Assembly (NCBI RefSeq): GCF_000243215.1 | Contig: NZ_JH594596.1 | Span: forward strand, 2,316,392-2,380,391 | From: Odoribacter laneus YIT 12061 | GTDB lineage: Bacteria; Bacteroidota; Bacteroidia; Bacteroidales; Marinifilaceae | Direction: 5' to 3' | Length of the DNA: 64,000 nucleotides | In this document: positions 20,627 through 30,109 of the stretch, in pieces | Numbering within the stretch: the stretch's first letter is position 1 | Layout: each line of letters begins with the position of its first letter | The notes under the pieces: model-generated | What the model was told of the DNA's origin: nothing | The model's database searches: none | Seen by the model: only the letters and a program-made list of their open reading frames with translations | Position numbers and translations under genes: made by a program

Positions 20627-21019
20627 ATGGCGATCCAGAGAAAAAGCAAAATAAATCCACATTTTAACATGTCTTCGATGACGGACATTGTATTTCTCTT
20701 GTTGATTTTTTTTCTGGTCACTTCTACTTTAGTAAATCCGAACGCCTTAAAACTTCTATTACCCAAAAGTACCAATCAGCTTCCCAGTCAGCAATCGGTA
20801 ACGGTTTCTATCGATAAAAATCTGGTTTATTATTTCAATGCCAAAGTCACTCCTTTTTCCATGCTGGAAAGTAAAATCGTCAGTGAACTCAAAAATTCTG
20901 CAGACCCTTGTATCAATATTCAGGCGGAAAAATCGGTACCCATTGAATACGTAGTCCGCATTATGAACATTGCCAAAACGCACGGTTATAAATCCATTTT
21001 GGCGACAGAGCCTGAGTAA
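20627..21019 (+). CDS. exbD: ExbD/TolR family protein
   Basis: The 130-residue product starts at the ATG at 20627 (MAIQRKSKINPHFNMSSMTD). The reading frame is open upstream, but that part overlaps exbB. It has the short cytoplasmic N-terminus, one membrane helix beginning MTDIVFLLLIFFLVTSTLV with the essential Asp, and a periplasmic domain. With ExbB it forms an energy-transducing complex of the inner membrane. Confidence 0.93.
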   Translation: MAIQRKSKINPHFNMSSMTDIVFLLLIFFLVTSTLVNPNALKLLLPKSTNQLPSQQSVTVSIDKNLVYYFNAKVTPFSMLESKIVSELKNSADPCINIQAEKSVPIEYVVRIMNIAKTHGYKSILATEPE

Positions 21020-21213
21020 AATTTTAACATTCGCTTCTCTCTTCCTTTCTTTTATTCACAATCCTTTTGTTTTTTTTCCTCATCAAGCGTAAAAAAATAA
21101 GTGCAACCATTTAAAATCGTTGACGTATACCCCCATATTATTAAAAATGATTTATAAAAAAATCTCGCACGCAGATGATAATAAAAGAATGTTAAACTAA
21201 AAACAAACTAAGT

Positions 21214-21891
21214 ATGAGACGTTTACTATTTTTACTACTGATCGGATTGTTTGCGCAACTATTGGTATCCTGTTATCCTGAAGGAGCCGACAATACGGAA
21301 GATTACGACGTTGCTATGACAACCTACGACCGGGACAAAGATGCTAGCTTTTTTGCCGGTCTCACCACCTACTCTATGCCTGATACCATTGTTTATTTCG
21401 TAAGCAAAAACGATGAAATTAACGGTGGCCATCAGTTCGATCAAGCCATTCTGCAATTGGTTGAATCCGAATTTAATGCTTTAGGTTATCAAAGAATTCA
21501 GGGTTCTGAAACGGATAAACCCGACTTTATTGTGACTGTTTCAGCTTTTTCCAATGTAAATTATTACTTTGTATACAACAACTGGTATAACTATTGGGGT
21601 TGGTATCCAGGCTGGGATTGGTTTGGCTGGGGATATTATCCGGGTTGGAACTGGCCGAGTTTCGGTCCTTACTATCCCTGGGGTAGCATAGACCTCTATT
21701 CTTACCGTTCCGGTTCCATTGTAATCGATATGCTTGACCCGTCGAATGTAACGGAATCCAGTAATAAAATACCCGTACTATGGAGTGGCATCGCAGACGG
21801 CATTATTGCCGGTTCGACCGACTATATACTTCAACGGGCTGAAACACAAATCAGACAATGTTTTATCCAGTCACCTTACTTAGGCAAATAA
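21214..21891 (+). CDS. DUF4136-type lipoprotein
   Basis: This 225-residue protein has a signal peptide (MRRLLFLLLIGLFAQLLVS) with Cys20 as lipidation site. The body shows the DUF4136 pattern: a YDVAMTTYDRDKDASFFAG-like strand, DQAILQLVESEFNALGYQRI, and KPDFIVTVSAF. An aromatic Trp/Tyr/Gly-rich loop lies at about residues 115-155 (NNWYNYWGWYPGWDWFGWGY), which is unusually dense in tryptophan. The end IADGIIAGS...AETQIRQCF is typical. Function is unknown. It sits between exbBD (195-bp gap) and a small beta-barrel gene. Confidence 0.85.
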   Translation: MRRLLFLLLIGLFAQLLVSCYPEGADNTEDYDVAMTTYDRDKDASFFAGLTTYSMPDTIVYFVSKNDEINGGHQFDQAILQLVESEFNALGYQRIQGSETDKPDFIVTVSAFSNVNYYFVYNNWYNYWGWYPGWDWFGWGYYPGWNWPSFGPYYPWGSIDLYSYRSGSIVIDMLDPSNVTESSNKIPVLWSGIADGIIAGSTDYILQRAETQIRQCFIQSPYLGK

Positions 21892-21980
21892 AAGGATTGC
21901 TGACAACCCGCAAAGTTATCGCGATCCCATAAGATTAATAACTGACATTCAATATTTAAGATATAAAAAAACGATTGAGT

Positions 21981-22598
21981 ATGAAAAAAATATTAGTAAT
22001 CGCAATCCTGTTATTTGGGCTGAGTCCACTATTAAAAGCTCAGATGCTTAATCTCAACTATCAGATAAGTGTGCCCCTCGGCGATATCAAAGACTTTACC
22101 GACAAAGGTAGTTTCAGAGGTGCCGATCTCGAATATCATCAATTTTTAGGAGATTATTTTTCCATTGGTGGAGCCATTGGCTGGAATGTATTTTACCATA
22201 ACCTGGATCATCACACCAATGATTTCCGCTTTCAAGGAAACAACAATATTTACACCATAACGGGTAACCAATATCGTTATATCAACACTGTTCCCCTGAT
22301 GGCCATCGGACGTTATTATTTTACAGACAATACAACTTCTGTTCGTCCGTTTGTCGGCTTGGGAGTAGGTACCCGCTGGACAGAAAAACGGCTGGAAGTA
22401 GGACAATATTCCTCTACCATTTCCAGATGGCAATTCAGTTTTGCCCCAGAAATCGGTATGTATGTACCGCTCAGCGACCAGATTGCTCTAAATTTCGGAG
22501 CCCGCTACAGTTATGGCACAAGAGCCGCACACGGGAGAGTCCCCGAATTCCAAAGCTTTACTTTCAATATCGGTCTTATCCTGATGGGAGCTCAATAA
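21981..22598 (+). CDS. Small outer-membrane beta-barrel protein
   Basis: The 205-residue product (ATG at 21981, MKKILVIAILLFGLSPLLKA) has a Sec signal peptide cut after KAQ. Alternating strands with aromatic girdles follow (SIGGAIGWNVFYHNL, LMAIGRYYFTD, FVGLGVGTRWTEKRL, IALNFGARYSYGT) and a C-terminal strand FTFNIGLILMGAQ. This resembles the eight-stranded OmpA/OmpW-like barrel_OMP group. It probably shares a transcript with the DUF4136 gene upstream (89-bp gap) and ends at a strong terminator. Confidence 0.85.
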   Translation: MKKILVIAILLFGLSPLLKAQMLNLNYQISVPLGDIKDFTDKGSFRGADLEYHQFLGDYFSIGGAIGWNVFYHNLDHHTNDFRFQGNNNIYTITGNQYRYINTVPLMAIGRYYFTDNTTSVRPFVGLGVGTRWTEKRLEVGQYSSTISRWQFSFAPEIGMYVPLSDQIALNFGARYSYGTRAAHGRVPEFQSFTFNIGLILMGAQ

Positions 22599-22603
22599 AA
22601 CAT

Positions 22604-22632
22604 AAAAATTCCGGCAATCAGCCGGAATTTTT
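22604..22632 (+). terminator. Intrinsic terminator after the beta-barrel gene
   Basis: AAAAATTCCGGC and GCCGGAATTTTT pair perfectly around the loop AATCA, followed by more T, six bases past the stop codon. Confidence 0.9.
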
Positions 22633-22693
22633 TATATCCCTTCTTTAAAATCTCGTTTCAAACTAGCATATTTGCATATTAATATTTTTTAAT

Positions 22694-24790
22694 ATGCATA
22701 AATTATTTTTATTATCGGCTCTCTTTCTGTTTAGCGCCTGTGATCAGACGCCGCCCCCCACCCCTATTTTACCCCTCCCGACTTCCCACCAAATCGAATG
22801 GCAAAAACTGGAGACATACGCTTTTGTACATTTCGGGCTGAACACATTCAACGATCTGGAATGGGGATACGGAAATACACCGGCCTCGACCTTTAACCCG
22901 ACGGAACTCGATTGTGAACAATGGGTGCGTATTATAAAAGCCGCAGGATTAAAAGGGGTTATGTTGACCGCTAAACACCACGATGGTTTTTGCCTTTGGC
23001 CCTCTCAATACACAGATTACAGCGTTAAAAACTCCCCTTGGAAACAAGGCCGGGGGGATCTGGTAAAAGAGTTATCGGACGCCTGCCGGAAATACGGGCT
23101 GAAATTCGGGATTTATCTTTCTCCCTGGGATCGTAACCATGCCGATTACGGTCGTCCTGCTTATGTCGAATATTTCCACAATCAAATGCAAGAATTACTT
23201 AGCAATTACGGAGAAATCTTCGAATACTGGTTTGACGGAGCCAATGGAGGAGATGGTTGGTACGGAGGCCATTCGGAAAAGCGGAATATCGATGCGCGTA
23301 CCTACTACAAATATGAAGAAGCTCGCCGGACCATTCAAAAATTACAGCCCCAAGCTGTTATATTCGGCGGTACCTGTCCCGATATCCGCTGGATCGGGAA
23401 TGAAGAAGGATGGGCCGGAGAAACAAACTGGAGCTTGTATGACGAGGCGGCTCAAAAATACCCGGCAGAATTGATACACGGTATGCCCAAAGCGAAACGC
23501 TGGACACCCGGAGAATGCGACGTTTCTATTCGTCCCGGTTGGTTTTATCATGCCCGCGAAGATCATCAGGTAAAAACCCTCGCTCACCTCGTGGACCTCT
23601 ATTACCGAAGTGTCGGACGAAATGCAAATTTTTTACTGAATTTTCCAGTCGGCCTAAACGGTAAAATACATCCTCTCGATTCCGCCCGAGCCTTGGAATG
23701 GAGACAAACCCTTGCAGCAGAATTAAATCAGAATTTACTGAAACACGCAAAAGCCGAAGCACAGAATACAAGGGGAAATTCCCGGAAATACGCCCCCTCT
23801 CATACGACCGACGGAGATTGGGATACTTACTGGGCTACCGACGATAGTATTCACCACAATACCCTTACGCTTTTCTTCCCTCAAAAACAAACCTTCAACC
23901 GACTTCTCCTACAGGAGTATATTCCGCTGGGACAACGGATAATCGCTTTTCAAATCGACTATTTTCAGCAAGGACAATGGTATCCTCTGGAAACGACCGA
24001 TTCCATGACGACTATCGGCTATAAACGCATTATACGTTGCCAAACGACTGAAGCGGAGAAAATCCGTATACATTTTACCCGTTCCCGGGGACCGCTGTGT
24101 ATTAATAATGTAGAAGCTTATCTGGCACCTCCTCTTCTTACCGAACCGGTCATATCCCGCCAAGCCGATAACACCATTCTTATACAAAGCGGAGATCCGG
24201 AAACCCGGATTTATTATACAACCGATCATTCTCTACCCACCCCCTCTTCCACTCTATACGACCCGGCTCATCCTTTTAAACTAAACAGCAAAGGAACCAT
24301 AAAAGCAATAGCTTATTCTCCGCAAAACGGACAGCAAAGCCCCTTATCCTGTCGCCAATTCGACATTCCAAGAAATCATTTTCACCTTCTCAATAGCCGG
24401 CAATTGGCAGGAAACGACAAAACGCTCCTCCAGGAACTGACAAAACGCAGCAAACTGATGTTTGATGGAGATGCCTATACCGCTTTCTATTTGCCCGCAA
24501 AGGCAAAACAAGAAATTCATATCGACCTCGGCAAAAAATACCGGCTCAACGGTTTTACCTATACCCCCGATCAAAGAAGATGGGGCGGGGGAGTCATTAC
24601 TCATTACGAATTTTATGTAGAAGATCAACTGGTTGCCGCCGGAGAATTTTCCAATATCGTACACAACCCCATTGAACAACAAATTTCCTTTCCGCCTACA
24701 AACGGACAACGAATCCGATTTGTCGCCCGGACAATCAGCGGAGGTCAAAAAGCCGGCATTGGGGAATTTACGGTACTGACAGAAGAATAG
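22694..24790 (+). CDS. GH29 alpha-L-fucosidase, lipoprotein
   Basis: This 698-residue lipoprotein (lipobox FLFSAC, Cys16) has a GH29 catalytic barrel at about 30-345 with WVRIIKAAGLKGVMLTAKHH, DGFCLWPS and the nucleophile segment EIFEYWFDGANGG (Asp181). A discoidin-like F5/8 C carbohydrate-binding module follows (about 350-480), then a short chitobiase C-terminal-like domain (TRIYYTTDHSLPTPSS) and a second F5/8-like module to the end. It would release terminal fucose from host or dietary glycans. The motif spacing looks like the GH29 subfamily favouring alpha-1,3/1,4 branches, which is uncertain. No SusC/SusD pair is adjacent. Convergent tRNA-Trp lies downstream. Confidence 0.93.
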   Translation: MHKLFLLSALFLFSACDQTPPPTPILPLPTSHQIEWQKLETYAFVHFGLNTFNDLEWGYGNTPASTFNPTELDCEQWVRIIKAAGLKGVMLTAKHHDGFCLWPSQYTDYSVKNSPWKQGRGDLVKELSDACRKYGLKFGIYLSPWDRNHADYGRPAYVEYFHNQMQELLSNYGEIFEYWFDGANGGDGWYGGHSEKRNIDARTYYKYEEARRTIQKLQPQAVIFGGTCPDIRWIGNEEGWAGETNWSLYDEAAQKYPAELIHGMPKAKRWTPGECDVSIRPGWFYHAREDHQVKTLAHLVDLYYRSVGRNANFLLNFPVGLNGKIHPLDSARALEWRQTLAAELNQNLLKHAKAEAQNTRGNSRKYAPSHTTDGDWDTYWATDDSIHHNTLTLFFPQKQTFNRLLLQEYIPLGQRIIAFQIDYFQQGQWYPLETTDSMTTIGYKRIIRCQTTEAEKIRIHFTRSRGPLCINNVEAYLAPPLLTEPVISRQADNTILIQSGDPETRIYYTTDHSLPTPSSTLYDPAHPFKLNSKGTIKAIAYSPQNGQQSPLSCRQFDIPRNHFHLLNSRQLAGNDKTLLQELTKRSKLMFDGDAYTAFYLPAKAKQEIHIDLGKKYRLNGFTYTPDQRRWGGGVITHYEFYVEDQLVAAGEFSNIVHNPIEQQISFPPTNGQRIRFVARTISGGQKAGIGEFTVLTEE

Positions 24791-24792
24791 GT

Positions 24793-24824
24793 CAAAAAAA
24801 ATCATCTGGCTATACACCAGATGA
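24793..24824 (-). terminator. Terminator of tRNA-Trp
   Basis: TCATCTGG (24802-24809) pairs with CCAGATGA (24817-24824). On the minus strand it is followed by a run of eight T, so it ends the tRNA transcript, and lies directly against the fucosidase stop codon. Confidence 0.85.
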
Positions 24825-24833
24825 CCTCAAAAG

Positions 24834-24906
24834 CACGGAAGGAGGGGCTCGAACCCCCGACAGCCGGTTTTGGAGACCGGTACTCTACCAACTGAGCTAC
24901 TTCCGT
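24834..24906 (-). tRNA. tRNA-Trp (anticodon CCA)
   Basis: On the minus strand the acceptor arms ACGGAAG and CTTCCGT pair, the D arm is GCTC..GAGT, the anticodon stem CCGGT/ACCGG holds the loop CTCCAAA with anticodon CCA, and the T arm GGGGG/CCCTC has loop TTCGAGC. The discriminator is G. The 3' CCA is not encoded. Confidence 0.97.
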
Positions 24907-25125
24907 ATTTTGCGGTGCAAAGGAAAGAAAACTTTCCCAATAATGCAATTTTTCGTTTAGATTTAAACGCCTAAAAATTCAAATATTCAAAAGTAAAAAT
25001 GTACAAGTGAAACGTCCTCCTACAAACAGCTTAACGGAACTAAAACTCCCGTATCTTATTTTCCTAAGGAGCATAAAGTACGTTTACCCCCTTTCCCCCT
25101 ATCGCATCCTGCAAAATCTCCCGGA

Positions 25126-26277
25126 TTAATGTTGCGGAACAGAAAAAAAGGTTGCAGGCAAATCCCGTAAATTATACTGAGATGCCATTGCTTCTCCGTA
25201 TGCTCCTGCAGAATGAATTACAATCAGATCTCCCCGGGCTGTTCCCTTCAAGCTCACATCCTTCCCAAAACAATCTGCCGACTCACAAATAGGCCCGACC
25301 ACATCATACTTTTCTTCCGGTTTATCCGAACTTATATTTTCAATTTTATGAAAAGCCTGATAAAGGGCGGGGCGTAATAAATCATTCATTCCTGCATCCA
25401 GAATGACAAACTTTTTATTCCTTCCCTCTTTGACATAAAGCACCTTGGAAATCATATCCCCGCAATGAGCAATAATAGAGCGTCCCAATTCAAAATGCAC
25501 CTGCTGATAAGGCTCCGCCTCAAAAAACTTAGCAAACGTCGCAAAATAATTTTCAAAATCAGCAATAGGTTCTCCATAGGGGTGGTTATAATCAATCCCC
25601 AAACCACCTCCGAAATTGATATGCGGAAAAACGATTCCCTTTCTCTTCAGCTTTTGCTGTATTTCATTTACCTTCAAGCAAAGACTTCTGAAAACCCCCA
25701 TATCAGTTATTTGCGAACCGATATGAAAGTGCAAACCGATCAGTTCTACATTCGGCAACATCCGGCTCTCCTCTATCACATGCTCTAAATCATACAGGTA
25801 AATACCGAACTTATTTTCCTCTATGCCTGTCGTAATATAATGATGCGTATGAGCATCCACATTGGGATTTACCCTTAAAGCTATCCTTGCTTTTTTTCCG
25901 CAAGCAGCAGCAATTTCATCAATGACACGGATTTCCGGTAAAGATTCACTGTTGAAACAAAAAATATCTGCATTTAAAGCAACCCGTATTTCCTCATCGT
26001 TTTTACCCACTCCGGCATAAACGATTTGGTCCGGAGCAAAACCGCATTCAACGGCCCGGCCGACCTCATTTCCGCTGACACAATCCGCACCCAATCCCGA
26101 TGCACTGATCAATTTAAGCAAAACAGGATTAGCATTTGCCTTTACCGCATAATGTACGTGAAATAAAGGATATTTAGCGACTTCAGCTTTCACTTTCTCC
26201 AGTGTTTTCTGAAGCAGTTCTATATTATAATAATAACAAGGGGTAGGTAAATTTGTCAAATGTGTTATCTCTTTCAT
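25126..26277 (-). CDS. lysA: Diaminopimelate decarboxylase
   Basis: This 383-residue PLP enzyme of the alanine racemase fold makes lysine from meso-diaminopimelate. It shows HYAVKANANPVLLKL with the PLP lysine (about residue 46), GLHFHIGSQITDMG, INFGGGLGIDYNHPYGEP (phosphate-binding glycines), and the active-site CESADCFGKD block (about 330). It is 10 bp downstream of lysC on the same strand, giving a lysine-pathway unit. It is slightly short compared with proteobacterial enzymes but complete. Confidence 0.95.
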   Translation of the reverse strand: MKEITHLTNLPTPCYYYNIELLQKTLEKVKAEVAKYPLFHVHYAVKANANPVLLKLISASGLGADCVSGNEVGRAVECGFAPDQIVYAGVGKNDEEIRVALNADIFCFNSESLPEIRVIDEIAAACGKKARIALRVNPNVDAHTHHYITTGIEENKFGIYLYDLEHVIEESRMLPNVELIGLHFHIGSQITDMGVFRSLCLKVNEIQQKLKRKGIVFPHINFGGGLGIDYNHPYGEPIADFENYFATFAKFFEAEPYQQVHFELGRSIIAHCGDMISKVLYVKEGRNKKFVILDAGMNDLLRPALYQAFHKIENISSDKPEEKYDVVGPICESADCFGKDVSLKGTARGDLIVIHSAGAYGEAMASQYNLRDLPATFFSVPQH

Positions 26278-26287
26278 AGTCGTAAAT

Positions 26288-27622
26288 TCAAAACATACTT
26301 TCAGATTCTATATCCAATAATTTATGACTCAGGTCTACCAAAGCTTTTTGCTTATCTTCCCGTTTGACAAGAAGTGAAATATTATGCTCACTCCCTCCGT
26401 AAGAAATCATCCGCAAAGGGACGTCCGTAAGAGCGTTTAATACCCTCGCTCCAAGCCCTGTTTTACCGGCAGCAAAGGCCCCCACAATACATATAATGGA
26501 AAGATCCGTATCCACTTCAATCGTCCCGAATTTTTCCAGGTCTTTTAAAATATTCTCCAAATGATCTGTACAATCAATAGTCAACGAAACAGCCACCTCT
26601 GAAGTTGCAATCATATCAATCGGCGTTTTCCAGGCTTCAAAGACTTCAAAAACCTTTCTTAAAAAACCATAGGCTAAAAGCATATTCGTCGATTTGACAT
26701 TGATGGCTGTGATACCATCCTTTGCCGCAACAGCCTTTACATTCTCGACAGGACTTTCCTTTGTAATCAAAGTACCTTCATCTTCCGGATGAAGCGTATT
26801 CTTTAAACGCACCGGAATATTCTCTTTTTTTGCCGGTTGTATACTGGAGGGATGAAGAATTTTCGCACCGAAATAAGCTAATTCCGCAGCTTCATCAAAA
26901 GACAACTGCCGAATCGCCCGGGTTTTCTCCACAAAACGAGGATCATTGTTGTGAACCCCATCAATATCCGTCCAAATCTGAATCTCCTCTGCCCTTAATG
27001 CCGCTCCGACCAAAGCCGCCGAATAATCACTCCCTCCCCGTTTCAAATTATCAATTTCCCCGTAAGCATTCCGGCATATAAAACCCTGAGTAATAATAAG
27101 CGGCTGAACATCCGGCTGAGACAATTCCCGTTTTAAATTTTGCTCTATATAAAAATAATCCGGTTCCCCGTCTTTATCAATACGCATATAATTTAAAGCC
27201 GACATCAAAGAAGAAGGAATACCACATTCCTGTAAATAATAATACATCAATGTCGTAGAAATAATTTCGCCCTGAGCCACGACAGCCTTCTCCTGCAAAG
27301 GATAAAAATCCTTATTGACAAAAGAACGTAAATAAGTAAAAACAGTCTGAATAAATTCTGTCGCCTTATGGATAGAAGGTTCTGTCGCGTATAGCTCACT
27401 GATCACAATATAATAATTTAACTCCAGGTTCTGAAGAATATCGATGGCCTTCTGTTTCTCATCCCGATACAGACAATTTGCCATTTCGATTAACGTATTT
27501 GTCGTACCCGACATGGCCGAAAGTACCACAATTTTAGGCTGACCATCATCTATTAGATGAGCCACTGCCCGAATTCTTTCTGCACTACCTACAGAGGTTC
27601 CCCCAAATTTTAAAACTTTCAT
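26288..27622 (-). CDS. lysC: Aspartate kinase, monofunctional, with ACT domains
   Basis: This 444-residue protein starts MKVLKFGGTSVGSAERI, the aspartokinase nucleotide-binding signature, and has RGGSDYSAALVGAAL and WTDIDGVHNNDPR. The last ~150 residues form paired ACT domains, usually the lysine or threonine feedback site. It makes aspartyl phosphate, the first step toward lysine, DAP, threonine and methionine. Pairing with lysA suggests a lysine-sensitive isozyme. No fused homoserine dehydrogenase is present. Confidence 0.95.
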   Translation of the reverse strand: MKVLKFGGTSVGSAERIRAVAHLIDDGQPKIVVLSAMSGTTNTLIEMANCLYRDEKQKAIDILQNLELNYYIVISELYATEPSIHKATEFIQTVFTYLRSFVNKDFYPLQEKAVVAQGEIISTTLMYYYLQECGIPSSLMSALNYMRIDKDGEPDYFYIEQNLKRELSQPDVQPLIITQGFICRNAYGEIDNLKRGGSDYSAALVGAALRAEEIQIWTDIDGVHNNDPRFVEKTRAIRQLSFDEAAELAYFGAKILHPSSIQPAKKENIPVRLKNTLHPEDEGTLITKESPVENVKAVAAKDGITAINVKSTNMLLAYGFLRKVFEVFEAWKTPIDMIATSEVAVSLTIDCTDHLENILKDLEKFGTIEVDTDLSIICIVGAFAAGKTGLGARVLNALTDVPLRMISYGGSEHNISLLVKREDKQKALVDLSHKLLDIESESMF

Positions 27623-27711
27623 TTTGTTTTTTATTATAATTATTTAGCTGGCATAATCCGATCCTCCGGAATAACTTATTCCAGACATTCTCACGAAGAT
27701 TTTTGCATGGG

Positions 27712-27742
27712 CAAATATCTTACAAATTGTTTTAATAAACAA
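27712..27742 (-). promoter_or_regulatory. Putative promoter of lysC-lysA
   Basis: On the minus strand TTG (27740-27742), 20 bp, GATATTTG (27712-27719), one base off the -7 consensus. It overlaps an AT-rich hairpin (ATAAACAA/TTGTTTAT, 27735-27754) that reaches the prmA stop codon and could weakly terminate prmA transcripts. I see no lysine riboswitch in the 128-bp gap. Confidence 0.45.
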
Positions 27743-27750
27743 TACTTTGT

Positions 27751-28620
27751 TTATAATTCAACAAATTGTTTATTCTTTGTAAAAGATACAGCCACCCAAT
27801 TCTGTTTCATTTTCTGATCCCCATAGGTCATACCCAGTTCTGCTGCTTTTTGGCGGATGGAAGGTAAATCCTTTGTATAGAATCCGCTCATGATCAAGAT
27901 ACCGCCGTCTTTCAGACAACGCTCATAAAAAGGCATATCGGTTAGAAGAATATTCCGGTTGATATTAGCCAGGATAAAATCAAATTCTTTTTCCTTTTCC
28001 AACAAGCCGGCATTTCCGATTTTAATCTGAATATTTTGAAGCTGATTATTTTCAATATTTTCTCTGGCATTTCGATAGGACCATTCGTCTATATCAATTC
28101 CGGTAACAGTACTAGCCCCAAGCTTTGCTGCCAGAATAGAAAGGATTCCGGTTCCGCATCCCATATCCAAAACTCTTTTACCTTTCATTTGTCCGGAAAA
28201 ATCCAGTAAAGTTTCCAACATAAGGGTAGTTGTCGGATGATGACCGGTCCCGAAACTCATTTTAGGTTCAATGATAATATCGTAATCTATACCGGGAATA
28301 GTCGGATGAAACCCGGCCCGGATCAAAATTCGGTTATCTACGACGATAGGAGTAAAATTCTTTTCCCACTCCAGGTTCCAATCCCGATCTTGCAGTACGT
28401 AAAAATTCCAATCAATCTGATAATCAACAGCTAATGACTGAAGAATTTCCAGTTTCTGAATTCTCTCTTCCTCAAATTGTTCACAAGTGATATAAGCTGT
28501 AAAGCCTGTATCGGTATATTGAAATCCTTCATATCCGATACTACTCATCGTGGCAATCAGTATATCGGCTATTTCTTCCGAAAAAGGAGTAATGTTAAAA
28601 TTTATCGCTGTATAGTCCAT
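27751..28620 (-). CDS. prmA: Ribosomal protein L11 methyltransferase
   Basis: This 289-residue SAM enzyme has the PrmA layout: an N-terminal substrate-recognition domain, IIEPKMSFGTGHHPTT (about 120) and MGCGTGILSILAAKLGAS, then FILANINRNILL. It trimethylates ribosomal protein L11. It lies 17 bp after the rRNA methyltransferase gene, so the two ribosome-modifying enzymes are cotranscribed. Confidence 0.95.
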   Translation of the reverse strand: MDYTAINFNITPFSEEIADILIATMSSIGYEGFQYTDTGFTAYITCEQFEEERIQKLEILQSLAVDYQIDWNFYVLQDRDWNLEWEKNFTPIVVDNRILIRAGFHPTIPGIDYDIIIEPKMSFGTGHHPTTTLMLETLLDFSGQMKGKRVLDMGCGTGILSILAAKLGASTVTGIDIDEWSYRNARENIENNQLQNIQIKIGNAGLLEKEKEFDFILANINRNILLTDMPFYERCLKDGGILIMSGFYTKDLPSIRQKAAELGMTYGDQKMKQNWVAVSFTKNKQFVEL

Positions 28621-28637
28621 CTTCCATCATTTAAAAG

Positions 28638-30017
28638 TTAAATCTTTTCGCCGGGAAGTTCCATGCGAATCCGCCATTCCTTAGGATAATAATTATTCAA
28701 GCGGTTTCCTAAACTCTTTCCCCACCCCAATCCAATTCCTCCATAAGTAATAAGTATCCATTCTCCCGCTTTGGCAGAAACGGGTATTTCTTCCTTTTTC
28801 AGGAACCGGAGGGCCGTCTCTAAATCCACCTCGTCCCGCAGGCAATTTGATAAATTCAAACGAGCATACAAAGCCAAGGGAGGTAATCGTTTTACCTTCT
28901 GATGAATCAGTTCTGCCACTTCACACCCCTTATAAATCACCCGAAGAGATTGTTGGAGGGCATAGACAAAATCGTCTTGTGAAGCTGGCAAAATAAGGAT
29001 ACGGGAATCTTCATTCCGTATCGCCAATGTCGCTACATCAGGTAACAAAGCCGTCAATTCTTCCGGTAACCGTAGGGGAGAGGAAAGACGTGTTTTTTTA
29101 GCTTTCCAGCCACCCCCTCCGGAAGCTTCGTTTTTCCGCAAAACACTGATAAAAAAACCTTCTCCCTCCACTTTATGAGGATAAAACCGATACCCGTATA
29201 ACGGGGTTTCGGCAGCCGTAATTTCAGGAAAGGGGTGTTCAATTTTTATACTTTCGGCTCCCCATTTTTCCTGTATCCATTCGACAATTCTTTCATTTTC
29301 TTCGGGATTATAGGTACAAGTACTATAAATGAAATAACCTCCCGGCTTTAAAGAATCCCAAATATCGCTAATGATCCTTTTTTGTCTTTCGCGGCATAGG
29401 TGAAGATTAGCTTCGCTCCATTCTTCTATCGCCTCCCGATCTTTACGAAACATGCCTTCCCCGGAACAAGGAGCATCCACCAATATCAAATCGAAAGCTT
29501 GATTCAGCTTCTTAAAATCGGCAGGATCATTCTGAGTGATAACGACATGATCCCTTCCCCATTTAATGAGATTTTCTTTCAGGATAACCGCTCTCGAACG
29601 AATCACTTCATTTGAAACCAGTAAACTTCCATCGGGAAGCTGAGAAGCCAATAAAGTAGATTTTCCTCCCGGAGCAGCGCAGAGATCCAATACTCTTACC
29701 GCTTCCCCCTTTAGCAATTGCTTTAATATATAACTCAAAAACATGGAAGAAGCCTCCTGTACATAATAGCCTCCCCCATGTAAATAGGGATCTAAAGTAA
29801 ACAGCGGCCGCTTGTCCAAATACAAACCTTCCGGGCACCATTTGACGGGCCGCATTCCTTCCCATGCGGAACAACGCACACCCGCCGGCGCCAATTTCGC
29901 CGTATTAAAGCGGATACTCACGGGGGCTGCCTTTTGCAGGACATCCAAAAATCTGTCCGTCTCTGTCTGTAAAAGACGATGCATACGTTGGGTGAAAGCT
30001 GAAGGCAAATTGTTCAT
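28638..30017 (-). CDS. rRNA cytosine-C5 methyltransferase (NOL1/NOP2/Sun family, RsmF-like)
   Basis: This 459-residue protein has SAM motif LDLCAAPGGKSTLLASQL (about 107-124), DAPCSGEGMFRKD with one catalytic Cys and YSTCTYNPEENERIV with the other. A C-terminal extension of about 170 residues ends in a PUA/DUF1743-like region (GGIGLGWGKSLGNRLNNYYP). This matches RsmF-type enzymes that modify 16S rRNA; the exact target base is not predictable here. It is divergent from murB. Confidence 0.92.
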   Translation of the reverse strand: MNNLPSAFTQRMHRLLQTETDRFLDVLQKAAPVSIRFNTAKLAPAGVRCSAWEGMRPVKWCPEGLYLDKRPLFTLDPYLHGGGYYVQEASSMFLSYILKQLLKGEAVRVLDLCAAPGGKSTLLASQLPDGSLLVSNEVIRSRAVILKENLIKWGRDHVVITQNDPADFKKLNQAFDLILVDAPCSGEGMFRKDREAIEEWSEANLHLCRERQKRIISDIWDSLKPGGYFIYSTCTYNPEENERIVEWIQEKWGAESIKIEHPFPEITAAETPLYGYRFYPHKVEGEGFFISVLRKNEASGGGGWKAKKTRLSSPLRLPEELTALLPDVATLAIRNEDSRILILPASQDDFVYALQQSLRVIYKGCEVAELIHQKVKRLPPLALYARLNLSNCLRDEVDLETALRFLKKEEIPVSAKAGEWILITYGGIGLGWGKSLGNRLNNYYPKEWRIRMELPGEKI

Positions 30018-30041
30018 TGTCCGGAGATATTCTTATATTTG
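30010..30041 (+). promoter_or_regulatory. Putative murB promoter
   Basis: TTG (30010-30012), 21 bp, TATATTTG (30034-30041), a perfect -7 element. The start near 30048 leaves a leader of about 60 bases. Confidence 0.6.
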
Positions 30042-30109
30042 CTGCAAATATAATAAAGCCCGACATCAAAAACGAAAAAAGAAAAGGCTTTAGCTAGTTT
30101 AGAATCAAA

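Noticed and set aside
27623-27750. Possible lysine riboswitch before lysC
   Set aside because: The gap is too short for the five-helix lysine riboswitch, and only an AT-rich hairpin is seen.
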